A model generated the notes under the pieces. It searched no databases and was not told where the DNA came from. It saw nothing but the letters and a program-made list of their open reading frames with translations. 17,038 nt of DNA from Bacteroidales bacterium (lineage in GTDB: Bacteria > Bacteroidota > Bacteroidia > Bacteroidales > JAAUTT01): the NCBI GenBank assembly GCA_025350365.1, contig JANXXY010000216.1, forward strand, positions 1 through 17,038, given 5' to 3'. Both the position numbers and the translations under genes were made by a program. Below, piece after piece: positions 8,629 through 16,160 of the stretch (positions within the stretch are counted from its first letter, which is position 1; each line of letters starts with the position of its first letter).

Positions 8629-8685
8629 AGCTGTTCGTCCTGAGACTTGGTTTTTTGATCACATAAAATTTAAAACATTCAACAT

Positions 8686-9378
8686 ATGAAACGGTCGGAA
8701 ATAAACCATTACATTAAGGAGACAATGGTGTTTTTTACATCTCAGCAATTTTATCTGCCACAGTGGGCTTATTTTTCACCAATGCAATGGAAGACAACCG
8801 GAAAAGAATATCAGGAAATTTTCGATAATTGCCTTGGATGGGACATCACCGATTTCGGAAAAGGAAATTTCCTCAAAGAAGGATTGGTTTTGTTTACTAT
8901 TCGTAACGGAAATTTTGCCAAGTCCATGTATTCAAAGGCATACTGTGAAAAAATTATGATGGTAAAGCTTCAACAAATTATCCCGATGCATTTTCATCTG
9001 AACAAAATGGAAGATATCATCAATCGGGGCGGTGGTGATTTAGTAATTGAATTATGGAAATCGGACAAAAATGGTGAGCTCTCGAATGAAAATTTTAAAG
9101 TTCAATTAGACGGAGTAAGCCGAACACTTGCCGGAGGAAGTATGATTACCCTTACTCCGGGCGAAAGCATTACACTGGAACCACTAGTTTATCATAGCTT
9201 CTGGGCTGAAAAAGAACCCGCCCTTATCGGAATTGTATCTAAAGTAAACGACGATAAAAAGGAAAATAGATTTCGTGAACCATTAGTCGTTAATCAAAAA
9301 ATTGATGAAGATGAGATACCCATCTATCTGCTTTGCAGTGATTATCCAAAAATAATTCAAAAACAAAGTCAAGCTTAA
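8686..9378 (+). CDS. D-lyxose/D-mannose ketol-isomerase (cupin fold)
   Basis: This 230-residue cytoplasmic cupin is a D-lyxose ketol-isomerase (EC 5.3.1.15 family), which interconverts D-lyxose with D-xylulose and, in characterised members, D-mannose with D-fructose. The metal-binding set is visible: His102 and His104 in PMHFHLNKMED, Glu109 in the same block, and His170 in VYHSFWAE. This matches the His-His-Glu-His manganese site of the E. coli O157 enzyme in spacing. The glycine-rich NRGGGDLVIELW stretch and the proline-glycine turn LTPGESITL are also typical of the family, and the length is normal. It is the last gene of the GH2 cluster, 57 bp behind the pseudoenzyme, which suggests that the sugar it acts on here is mannose released by the beta-mannosidase. 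It converges with a pseudogene 14 bp away. Confidence 0.88.
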   Translation: MKRSEINHYIKETMVFFTSQQFYLPQWAYFSPMQWKTTGKEYQEIFDNCLGWDITDFGKGNFLKEGLVLFTIRNGNFAKSMYSKAYCEKIMMVKLQQIIPMHFHLNKMEDIINRGGGDLVIELWKSDKNGELSNENFKVQLDGVSRTLAGGSMITLTPGESITLEPLVYHSFWAEKEPALIGIVSKVNDDKKENRFREPLVVNQKIDEDEIPIYLLCSDYPKIIQKQSQA

Positions 9379-9392
9379 CCTTTCTCAACTTT

Positions 9393-10390
9393 TTATGATG
9401 ATGAATCAAAGTGAATACTTTTTATCCATTCAACAAAATCAAACACTCTGAATAAATGTTTTTCATACGAACTTTCCACTAATAAATGAAGTTGCTCCAT
9501 CGTATGGTCAACTAGTTTATTTTTTTTACTCCGGCTTAATGCTAATGGATATTTCTTTATCAAATTAAATATTATTTTTTCAGTAAAATAGTTTTTCTTG
9601 TTTTGCTTTAATTCCCGTTCCAAAGACCTTATTTCAGACGAAAGATAATTATAATCATGTAAATGAAAATGAACAATAAATTAATAAGGCGTAACTCTCT
9701 TCTCAACTGATCATTTTCTAAATTTTCCAAATGAATTACATTGCTTAGGATATTTGCAGCCTTATGAAATTGCTTCTGAATAATATAACCTATAGATGTG
9801 TAAAGAATTACCTCGGCTCTATCAATAGATGTTAACTGTATTGCTTTAACCGTAAACTCAGTATTACTTTCAATAATATTAAATGCCCAAGCATAATTTT
9901 TTAAACCCATAAACATCTTTAGTTCTGCACAATAAATAGATTGACGAATTGAAATTAGCCGATTATCTTTTTCTAATTTTTTAAGCTTTCCGATAAAAAA
10001 GTCCATTTCACTATATTGACCGGTGGCATGCAGGTTATTCAATATTCCCCGGATGTGATTAATATAGGATATCGGAGGATTGTTCCAAAGCTGCATATTC
10101 TCTTCAAAAAGAATGCTAAGTTCGTAATATGTCCCAAGACTTGATTTATGATCCCCCGTCATCATAAAATAAACTGATTGAAATAACAAGTGATTTTTTT
10201 TCAACTCAAATGATTGATACCGGGGATTTCCTGCAATATTCATTTCTGAAACAACCAAATCGTTAAGTTTTTCCTTTTCCTTTTGGCTACGTGTAACACC
10301 ATCAATAAGATATCGATGATACAATAACTCGTATAAAGCCGAATGATCGGCAAGATTTAACTCATACGAAGATTCAACACTTCGGTAAAT
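9393..10390 (-). pseudogene. Broken TPR-like helical-repeat protein gene (5' truncated and frameshifted)
   Basis: Two minus-strand frames encode parts of one protein. From 10390 the frame reads through VESSYELNLADHSALYELL and a long helical region to INLLF. A missing base in about 9670-9680 then shifts the frame: the first frame ends in a short hydrophobic tail, while the other continues as HFHLHDYNYLSSEIRSLER and runs to the stop at 9393 (ending FVEWIKSIHFDSSS). The pieces resemble the C-terminal part of a roughly 500-residue TPR-like family of unknown function that I recall from Bacteroidota. No ATG precedes 10324 in frame before a stop at 10391-10393, and the usual N-terminal 150-200 residues are missing. 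Two independent lesions make this a pseudogene rather than a sequencing slip. The remnant carries no recognisable catalytic motif. Confidence 0.75.
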
Positions 10391-10748
10391 TTATAGCAAA
10401 AATTCTTAAAATGAAATACTTAGATATATATTGAAATATTTCTATTTCTATTTATTTCAACGTATTACATTTTATAAAAATGCAGAAGTTGAAACTTTAC
10501 CGAACTATTGGATTAACGAACCTCAAATACTCCTTCTCAACACGAAAACTTATTGATAAAAGAAGTTAACCTGAAATATAAATGTGAGCTATTATTCCCG
10601 AATTCAGAAAACCTTTTCATGAAAACACAAAAGAATCAATTTGCGTAATTTTATTCAGGAAAATTATTAAACTTTCATTTTCTTGCTCCAAATTATGTAT
10701 GTTTAATATATCAGGCGAATCAAAATATTATAACTAATCTGCAAACAA
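10391..10748. other. 358-bp intergenic stretch with no recognised gene
   Basis: This gap separates the two divergently oriented pseudogenes. I found only tiny frames (under 30 codons) on either strand and no convincing hairpin. A short imperfect tandem repeat of ATTTCT occurs at about 10438-10455. Any promoters of the lost TPR-like and fucosidase genes would have lain here, but no clear TTTG/TAnnTTTG pair with correct spacing was found. Confidence 0.6.
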
Positions 10749-11604
10749 ATGATTAAAAAAACTAACCTTCTTCTTCTACTATCTTTCCTTTTCCTGAGAA
10801 TATCACAAGGTCAGACCTACGAACCAAAATGGGAATCACTAGACAAACGACCTATTCCACAATGGTTTTCGGATGCCAAATTTGGAATTTTTATTCACTG
10901 GGGCTTATATTCTGTGCCCTTATGAGCTCCGGCAAATGCAATTATCGGTGTTTATGCAAAATATGCCGAATGGTATTGGTATCGTTTGATAAACGACGAT
11001 AGTATTTCGCACAAGTATTTCGAAAATTTTCATAATAGTATTTATGGAAAAAATTTCAAATACTAGGACTTTGCCGGCATGTTTAAAGCACAATTATTTG
11101 ACCCGGAGCATTGGGCCAGTGTATTTCAGCAATCCGGAGCAAAATATGTAGTTCTTACTTCGAAACATCATGAAGGATTTACTTTATAACCAAGTGAACA
11201 AAGCTGGAATTGGAACAGTGTAGACATTGGACCAACAGCTGACGGTTTAATCCCTGTTATCATGCAACAACGACTTATTGATATAGGCGATTGGCTTAAA
11301 ATAAACAGTGAAGCGATTTATGGAACAACAACATGGAAAAATCATCCAAAACAGGGAAAGGATCAATCGCAATTCTTTACAAGACAAGGAACAACGCTAT
11401 ACGTGCTTTGCTACCAAATGGCCAACTGGGCCTATTATTATAAACAACTTGATTAGTGCCGGAAAAGTAAGTTTGATTGGATCAAATAATAAAGTAACTT
11501 CGAAATTTTCGGGAAGAATTCTTACCATAATACCTCCTGTAATAAGCCCTTCGAACATGCCGTGTTTCCATGCCTGGGTTTTTAAAATTGAAAATATAAA
11601 ATAA
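10749..11604 (+). pseudogene. GH29 alpha-L-fucosidase pseudogene
   Basis: The frame begins with ATG and a signal peptide (IKKTNLLLLLSFLFLRISQG), then the GH29 N-terminal signatures ESLDKRPIPQWFSDAKFGIF, IHWGLYSVP and TSKHHEGF. Three in-frame stops interrupt it: TGA at 10923-10925, TAG at 11064-11066 and TAA at 11187-11189. They stand where relatives are expected to have Trp, Gln and Trp. At about 11226-11234 the text jumps from NWNSVDIGP straight to TADGLIPVIMQQRL, a C-terminal motif, so roughly 170-200 codons of the barrel including the catalytic Asp are gone. A one-base insertion near 11411-11413 then shifts the frame; the C-terminal ATKWPTGPII continues in the next frame to the stop at 11602-11604. 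An intact protein would be about 450-500 residues. The role was removal of terminal alpha-L-fucose in the periplasm. Confidence 0.88.
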
Positions 11605-11625
11605 TTTTTAACTGTAAAATATAGT

Positions 11626-11659
11626 AAGCCTCAGTGATTATTATCCCTGGGGCTTTTTT
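11626..11659 (+). terminator. Rho-independent terminator after the fucosidase pseudogene
   Basis: AAGCCTCAG at 11626-11634 pairs with CTGGGGCTT at 11647-11655, giving a 9-bp stem with one G-U pair and a 12-nt loop. A run of six T residues (11654-11659) follows. It lies 22 bp after the pseudogene stop and insulates the phosphate block from the glycan block. Confidence 0.8.
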
Positions 11660-11672
11660 ATTGCAAACAAAT

Positions 11673-11708
11673 TTAAGATTATCTTAATATACTTTAAATT
11701 TATTTAAC
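11673..11708 (+). promoter_or_regulatory. Four phased TTAA motifs upstream of the porin, candidate PhoB-type operator
   Basis: TTAA occurs at 11673, 11684, 11694 and 11704, spaced 11, 10 and 10 bp, so all four lie on one face of the helix. The last is TTTAAC, close to the TTAACA pair upstream of pstS. PhoB/PhoP-type response regulators bind direct repeats with an 11-bp period. The region is very AT-rich, so chance phasing is possible. Confidence 0.35.
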
Positions 11709-11799
11709 TTATTAGTAATATTATGGTAATGATAAGGAAATATTGGAAAGCTTAATTTGCATAATGAAAGAATCAAACCAAATTAAACTTTTATTATTT

Positions 11800-13050
11800 A
11801 TGAAAAAAATCTTTATTGCATTATCATTTTTAACCTGTGTCTTGCTTTCAACCAACTCATTTGCGCAGGAAACACAACCCGTAGACACAGTTGCCAATGC
11901 GTTAGAACGTATCCAATCAGATTTGGGTATATTGAAACGTTTAAAAATTACGGGCTATATTCAAGCTCAAGCAGTGCTCTCTGATTCTTCCTCTTTTGGA
12001 AGCGGAGTTAATACTTATGATAAGAACTTTCAACTACGTAGAGGCAGAATAAAATTTGCTTATCAAGCTACCCCATGGAGCCAGTATGTAATGCAGTTTG
12101 ATGTTACAGAAGGCGGTTTCAAAACGAAAGACATCTATGCCAAGTTTACCGATCCGTATACTAAGGCATTAACATTAACTGCTGGAGTTTTTAATCGTGC
12201 ATTCGGATACGAAATTGAGTATTCGTCAAGCAATCGTGAAAGTCCTGAACGTTCAAGATTCACCACTACTTTGTTTCCAAATGAACGTGAACTTGGCGCC
12301 ATGTTAACAATTCAGGCTCCTAAAACATCTCGCTGGAATTTTATAAAACTGGATCTGGCATTGCTCTCTGGAAATAGTATTGCCCCTGAAACAGACAAAT
12401 TTAAAGACTTTCTTGGGCGTATTAACTTCAATAAATCGTTTATGGATGAGGTTTTAAAATTAAGTGGTGGCGCATCCTATTATTGGGGTGGAAATGCTAA
12501 CCCTACAGCTGCAAATTATGCCGTTGGTGAATGGGCAGGAGTAAAAGGATTCTATAAATATGATGAAGCTTTAAGTAGCAGGGCAATACGTGAAATTTCA
12601 GGAATTGATTTTCAGGCAACGTTAGCAAGTAATATTGGCCTTTCGACCTTACGTGGCGAATACGTTTGGGGACGCGAACCTGGTACATCAACAAGCTCAA
12701 CCGGGCCAACTGCCGCTTATACTACCGATGTTTATAACCGGCAGGTATCGGGGTTCTATGCATATTTTGTACAAAATATTGGTCAATCACGTCACTCAAT
12801 AGTTGTTAAGTATGACATTTTCGATCCCAACACTAAACTTGCCGGCACCGATATCAATGCAACTAATGGTTGCAGTGCTGCTGATGTAAAATATAATACT
12901 TTGGGTTTAGGATACACTTTACGTCTTGATGACAACACTAAAATTGTGGTATATTATGACAAGGTTATGAATGAAACTACTGGAGTTAAAGGATATACCC
13001 AAGACAGAAAAGATAATCTTTTAACATTGCGTTTGCAATACAAATTCTAA
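11800..13050 (+). CDS. Outer-membrane porin, phosphate-selective OprO/OprP type
   Basis: This 416-residue beta-barrel protein should let phosphate or polyphosphate cross the outer membrane. It begins with a clear signal peptide (MKKIFIALSFLTCVLLSTNS, cleavage after FAQ or nearby) and a short heptad-like helix (ALERIQSDLGILKRL). The barrel follows, with the family pattern QLRRGRIKFAYQATPWSQYV and KDIYAKFTDPYTKALTLTAG. The C terminus ends LTLRLQYKF, with the terminal Phe of a BAM recognition signal. An upstream TTG at 11743 would add 19 residues before the signal peptide, so the ATG at 11800 is preferred. It directly precedes pstS (111 bp), which supports phosphate as the substrate; without that context only a general porin call would be safe. 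Candidate Pho motifs lie about 90-130 bp upstream. Confidence 0.87.
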   Translation: MKKIFIALSFLTCVLLSTNSFAQETQPVDTVANALERIQSDLGILKRLKITGYIQAQAVLSDSSSFGSGVNTYDKNFQLRRGRIKFAYQATPWSQYVMQFDVTEGGFKTKDIYAKFTDPYTKALTLTAGVFNRAFGYEIEYSSSNRESPERSRFTTTLFPNERELGAMLTIQAPKTSRWNFIKLDLALLSGNSIAPETDKFKDFLGRINFNKSFMDEVLKLSGGASYYWGGNANPTAANYAVGEWAGVKGFYKYDEALSSRAIREISGIDFQATLASNIGLSTLRGEYVWGREPGTSTSSTGPTAAYTTDVYNRQVSGFYAYFVQNIGQSRHSIVVKYDIFDPNTKLAGTDINATNGCSAADVKYNTLGLGYTLRLDDNTKIVVYYDKVMNETTGVKGYTQDRKDNLLTLRLQYKF

Positions 13051-13064
13051 ACAAACCAGAATAC

Positions 13065-13081
13065 TTAACAATTTATTAACA
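13065..13081 (+). promoter_or_regulatory. TTAACA-N5-TTAACA direct repeat upstream of pstS, candidate PhoB-type box
   Basis: Two exact TTAACA hexamers start at 13065 and 13076, an 11-bp period, 81 bp before the pstS start. Both the repeat unit and the spacing resemble the PhoP box of Bacillus subtilis, and PhoB half-sites in Enterobacteria have the same period. Assignment to a Bacteroidota PhoB is inference from the gene context. Confidence 0.45.
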
Positions 13082-13161
13082 TTCCGATAATAATTAAGCA
13101 AAGTAGAATGTTTTTCTTTGATTATTATAAACAGGACACTTAAAAACATAAAATAAATAAT

Positions 13162-13989
13162 ATGAAAAAATTAGTTTACATCACACTTGTCATGATTGTA
13201 TTCGGCAGTGCAATTCAGGCTCAGAAAACATCCTTCAAAATTAAAGGCAGCGACACTTGCCTTCCTGTTATACTTAAGGAAAGTGAAGAATTCATGAAAA
13301 AGAATCCCAATACTTCCATCATGGTAACTGGTGGTGGTTCAGGTGTTGGATTAGGAGCTCTTATTACCGGAACAACTGAAGTTGCTATGGCCTCACGTAA
13401 AATGAAACTTGACGAAAAGCTGAAAATGCAGGATGCCGCCAAGGCTTTTACAGAAAAAATATTTGCTAATGATGCTTTGTCAGTAGTTGTTAATCCTTCA
13501 AACAAGATTGACCGGTTAACACGCGAACAACTCGAAGGTATTTTCACCGGCAAAACCAAAAACTGGAAAGAATTAGGTGGTGTTGATTTGACAATTGTAG
13601 TTTATTCGAGAGAAACAAGCTCAGGGACTTACGAATTTTTTAAAGAACATGTTTTGAACAATAAAAATTTTGCTTCTTCAGTATTATCAATGCCTGCAAC
13701 AGGAGCCATTATTCAAAGTGTTGGACAAACCAAAGGCGCTATTGGATATGTTGGGCTCGCTTATATTGAGAAATCAGTGAAAGCGTTAAAAGTATCTTTC
13801 GACAAAGGAAAAACGTATGTTGAACCAACTGTTGAAAATGCAAAAAACAAGTCGTATCCTATTACCCGTCCCCTTTATATTTATTATTTAAAATCCATTG
13901 AAAAAACTGTAAACCCTTTCCTGAGTTATATTCTTTCAGCTGAAGGACAGAAGTTAGTATTAGAAGTGGGTTATGTGCCACTAAAATAG
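13162..13989 (+). CDS. pstS: Phosphate ABC transporter substrate-binding protein PstS
   Basis: This 275-residue periplasmic protein captures phosphate and delivers it to PstCA. The signal peptide runs to about residue 20 (SAIQA-QK) and lacks a lipobox, so it should be soluble. Phosphate-ligand loops are present: KGSDTCLP (28-35), GGGSGVGLGAL (57-67), MASRK (76-80), and SRETSSGTYEFF (149-160) with the phosphate-binding Arg and Ser-Ser-Gly-Thr. The family hinge signature LTREQLEGIFTGKTKNWKEL is at 119-138, followed by KGAIGYVGLAY at 191-201. It is shorter than E. coli PstS (about 346 residues with signal) but normal for the short PstS group. A strong hairpin terminator follows, which should lower expression of the permease and ATPase genes relative to PstS. 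Confidence 0.94.
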   Translation: MKKLVYITLVMIVFGSAIQAQKTSFKIKGSDTCLPVILKESEEFMKKNPNTSIMVTGGGSGVGLGALITGTTEVAMASRKMKLDEKLKMQDAAKAFTEKIFANDALSVVVNPSNKIDRLTREQLEGIFTGKTKNWKELGGVDLTIVVYSRETSSGTYEFFKEHVLNNKNFASSVLSMPATGAIIQSVGQTKGAIGYVGLAYIEKSVKALKVSFDKGKTYVEPTVENAKNKSYPITRPLYIYYLKSIEKTVNPFLSYILSAEGQKLVLEVGYVPLK

Positions 13990-14013
13990 AAAGATCCTTT
14001 TTGAATAAAAATT

Positions 14014-14049
14014 AATCGCAAAGTAGCCTGGTGTTACTTTGCGATTTTT
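14014..14049 (+). terminator. Strong hairpin terminator/attenuator between pstS and pstC
   Basis: AATCGCAAAGTA at 14014-14025 pairs perfectly over 12 bp with TACTTTGCGATT at 14035-14046. The loop is 9 nt and a T tail ends at 14049. It is 25 bp after the pstS stop and 29 bp before the pstC start. Partial read-through here would give more PstS than PstCAB, the usual stoichiometry for binding-protein transporters. Confidence 0.82.
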
Positions 14050-14077
14050 ACAACAGCAAGATTTAAAATCATAGATT

Positions 14078-15280
14078 GTGAATAAATCCCAAAGAAAAAA
14101 AATAGAGAAAATTGTCGAAGGTGTATTATTTTCGAGTAGCACGGTAACAAGCATTACGGTAATATTCATTATCATATTTTTATTCAATGAAGGAATTGGC
14201 CTTTTCCGCAGCAAACCAATCGAAGTGGGTTATTTTATGGCAGTTAATAAAGATAATCCTGTAAAACAATTATCGCCGTCAGACATTGATCTTATTTTTA
14301 ATCAGGATATAACTAACTGGAGTAAGTTAGGCGGCAAAAACGACAGTATTATTCTTTTTACTTACAATAATATTACTAGCTACATCAGCGAGGATTCATT
14401 GGGCGCTAATCAGGAATATCTTCCGGCTCAAATGAATAAATTCATCAGTTCCACTTCGGGCGTTATTGCTTTTTTCCCGGAGAGTTTTAAGCCAAAAAAC
14501 CTAATTGCCACAGTTCTGCCAATTAAAAATGTGAAAATTAGTGAATTCCTGATGGGAAAAAATTGGTATCCAACCAATCAGCCGGCTGCACAATTAGGTA
14601 TACTCCCATTAATACTTGGTACTTTATGGGTAAGTTTTGGCGCCATATTAATTGCTCTACCATTGGGTTTGGCAACTGCTATTTATTTGGCTGAAGTGGC
14701 CGATAAACGATTACGAAATATCCTTAAACCTCTTATTGAACTACTTGCAGGAATACCATCCGTTGTTTACGGCTTTTTTGGATTGGTTGTAATTGTTCCG
14801 TTAGTTCAAAAAACCTTTGGTTTAGCTGTTGGAGAAACCGCCCTTGTTGGAAGCATCATTTTAGGCATTATGGCATTGCCAACCATCATTACCATTACGG
14901 AAGATGCTATTCTTACAACTCCCCAATCTCAGAAAGAGGCAAGTTTAGCTTTGGGCGCATCACGTTGGCAAACGATGGTGCGGGTAATTATTCCGTACTC
15001 TAAATCGGGTATTGCCGCCGCCATCATTTTAGGAATTGGCAGGGCGGTAGGTGAAACAATGGCCGTGTTAATGGTAACAGGTAATGCCTCAGTAATACCA
15101 CATTCTTTCCTTCAACCTGTAAGAACAATACCGGCCACTATTGCGGCGGAATTGGGCGAAGCGCCTGTGGGCGGGCTCCATTTCAAAGCATTGTTCGCTT
15201 TAGGAATTGTGCTGTTTATTATAACTTTCGGCATCAACCTGGCGGTTGAAATTATTAAATCGAGAACCAGAAGAGCATAA
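14078..15280 (+). CDS. pstC: Phosphate ABC transporter permease PstC with PstS-like periplasmic insert
   Basis: This 400-residue inner-membrane permease forms the phosphate channel with PstA. The first membrane segment is at about 21-43. The core permease begins near residue 172 (AQLGILPLILGTLWVSFGAI) with further membrane segments, the LAGIPSVVYGFFGL motif (223-236) and the EAA-loop contact site for PstB (EASLALGASRWQTM, 287-300). GRAVGETMAV (321-330) is also typical. Residues about 54-138 form an extra periplasmic region containing LSPSDIDLIF and ITNWSKLGG, which resembles the hinge region of PstS. E. coli PstC has 319 residues, so the insert accounts for the extra length. The start is a GTG at 14078; the first in-frame ATG lies after membrane segment 1 and would delete it. 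pstA follows after 2 bp. Confidence 0.92.
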   Translation: MNKSQRKKIEKIVEGVLFSSSTVTSITVIFIIIFLFNEGIGLFRSKPIEVGYFMAVNKDNPVKQLSPSDIDLIFNQDITNWSKLGGKNDSIILFTYNNITSYISEDSLGANQEYLPAQMNKFISSTSGVIAFFPESFKPKNLIATVLPIKNVKISEFLMGKNWYPTNQPAAQLGILPLILGTLWVSFGAILIALPLGLATAIYLAEVADKRLRNILKPLIELLAGIPSVVYGFFGLVVIVPLVQKTFGLAVGETALVGSIILGIMALPTIITITEDAILTTPQSQKEASLALGASRWQTMVRVIIPYSKSGIAAAIILGIGRAVGETMAVLMVTGNASVIPHSFLQPVRTIPATIAAELGEAPVGGLHFKALFALGIVLFIITFGINLAVEIIKSRTRRA

Positions 15281-15282
15281 TT

Positions 15283-16143
15283 ATGAAGTCTAAAAAACGA
15301 TTCTACGAATTTCTTGTATTTAGCATATTCAGGATAATTAGCTTTATGGTAGTTGCCATGTTGTTTGTTATCCTTTTTTTCATATGTATCAGGGGGATTA
15401 AAGTAATCAACTGGGAATTTTTAACCACCATGCCAAAAGATGGAATGACTAAAGGCGGAATCTTACCTGCCATAATAGGAACATTTACCCTGATGTTTGG
15501 TAGTATGCTGTTTGCATTTCCCATAGGAGTACTTTCGGGCATATATACCAATGAATATCTTAAAGAATCATGGTTTAAAAGTTTCCTGAGAAGTATGACT
15601 AATAATCTGGCCGGAATCCCTTCCATCGTTTTCGGGCTATTTGGTATGGCTTTGTTTGTTAACAAACTACATTTTGGTGATTCTATTATTGCCGGATCAC
15701 TCACGCTTGGACTTTTAGCTTTACCTGTAATTATCCGTACTACCGAAGAAGCTCTGAAATCAGTTGATATGTCACTACGTACTGGTAGTTATGCACTTGG
15801 AGCTACCAAGCTTCAAACAATACGACGCGTTGTTTTACCTGTTGCGTTTCCGAATATTTTAACAGGGCTTATTTTATCGATGGGCAGGGTTTCTGGTGAA
15901 ACTGCACCTATCCTATTTACCGTTGCAGCTTATTTTTTACCAAAATTGCCGCATAGCATTTTTGACCAGGTAATGGCTCTTCCATACCACTTGTATGTTC
16001 TTACAACTAGCGGAACAGACATAGAAGCTACACGCCCAATTGCATATGGAACGGCTTTTGTTTTAATTATGATCGTACTGATTTTTAATTTGATGGCAAA
16101 CTGGCTGAGAAGGTATTTTAGCAAAAAAGTAAAAATGAATTGA
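15283..16143 (+). CDS. pstA: Phosphate ABC transporter permease PstA
   Basis: This 286-residue inner-membrane permease is the partner of PstC. The first membrane segment is at about 17-37 and is followed by a short periplasmic loop with FLTTMPKDGMTKGGILPAI, a family hallmark. The permease core has NNLAGIPSIVFGLFGMALF and the EAA loop LRTGSYALGATKLQTIRRVV that docks on PstB. GRVSGETAPILFT and a late periplasmic loop (LPYHLYVLTT) match PstA rather than PstC. Its length is close to that of E. coli PstA (296). The ATG is 2 bp after the pstC stop and the gene ends 17 bp before the chosen pstB start, so translation is probably coupled. Confidence 0.94.
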   Translation: MKSKKRFYEFLVFSIFRIISFMVVAMLFVILFFICIRGIKVINWEFLTTMPKDGMTKGGILPAIIGTFTLMFGSMLFAFPIGVLSGIYTNEYLKESWFKSFLRSMTNNLAGIPSIVFGLFGMALFVNKLHFGDSIIAGSLTLGLLALPVIIRTTEEALKSVDMSLRTGSYALGATKLQTIRRVVLPVAFPNILTGLILSMGRVSGETAPILFTVAAYFLPKLPHSIFDQVMALPYHLYVLTTSGTDIEATRPIAYGTAFVLIMIVLIFNLMANWLRRYFSKKVKMN

Positions 16144-16160
16144 TAATTATAGCTTTACTA

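Noticed and set aside
10322..10324. TTG at 10324 as a real start for a 231-residue TPR-like protein
   Set aside because: Family-like coding text continues upstream in the same frame to about 10390 and the C-terminal frame is broken, so this is an internal codon of a pseudogene.
10923..11189. Stop-codon recoding in the fucosidase gene
   Set aside because: All three stop codons occur as interruptions, a large internal segment is missing and a frameshift follows, which points to decay. All healthy genes here use normal stops.
11262..11604. Two small separate genes (64 and 98 residues) after the fucosidase start
   Set aside because: Both are fragments of the same GH29 C-terminal domain in adjacent frames, joined by a one-base insertion near 11411-11413.
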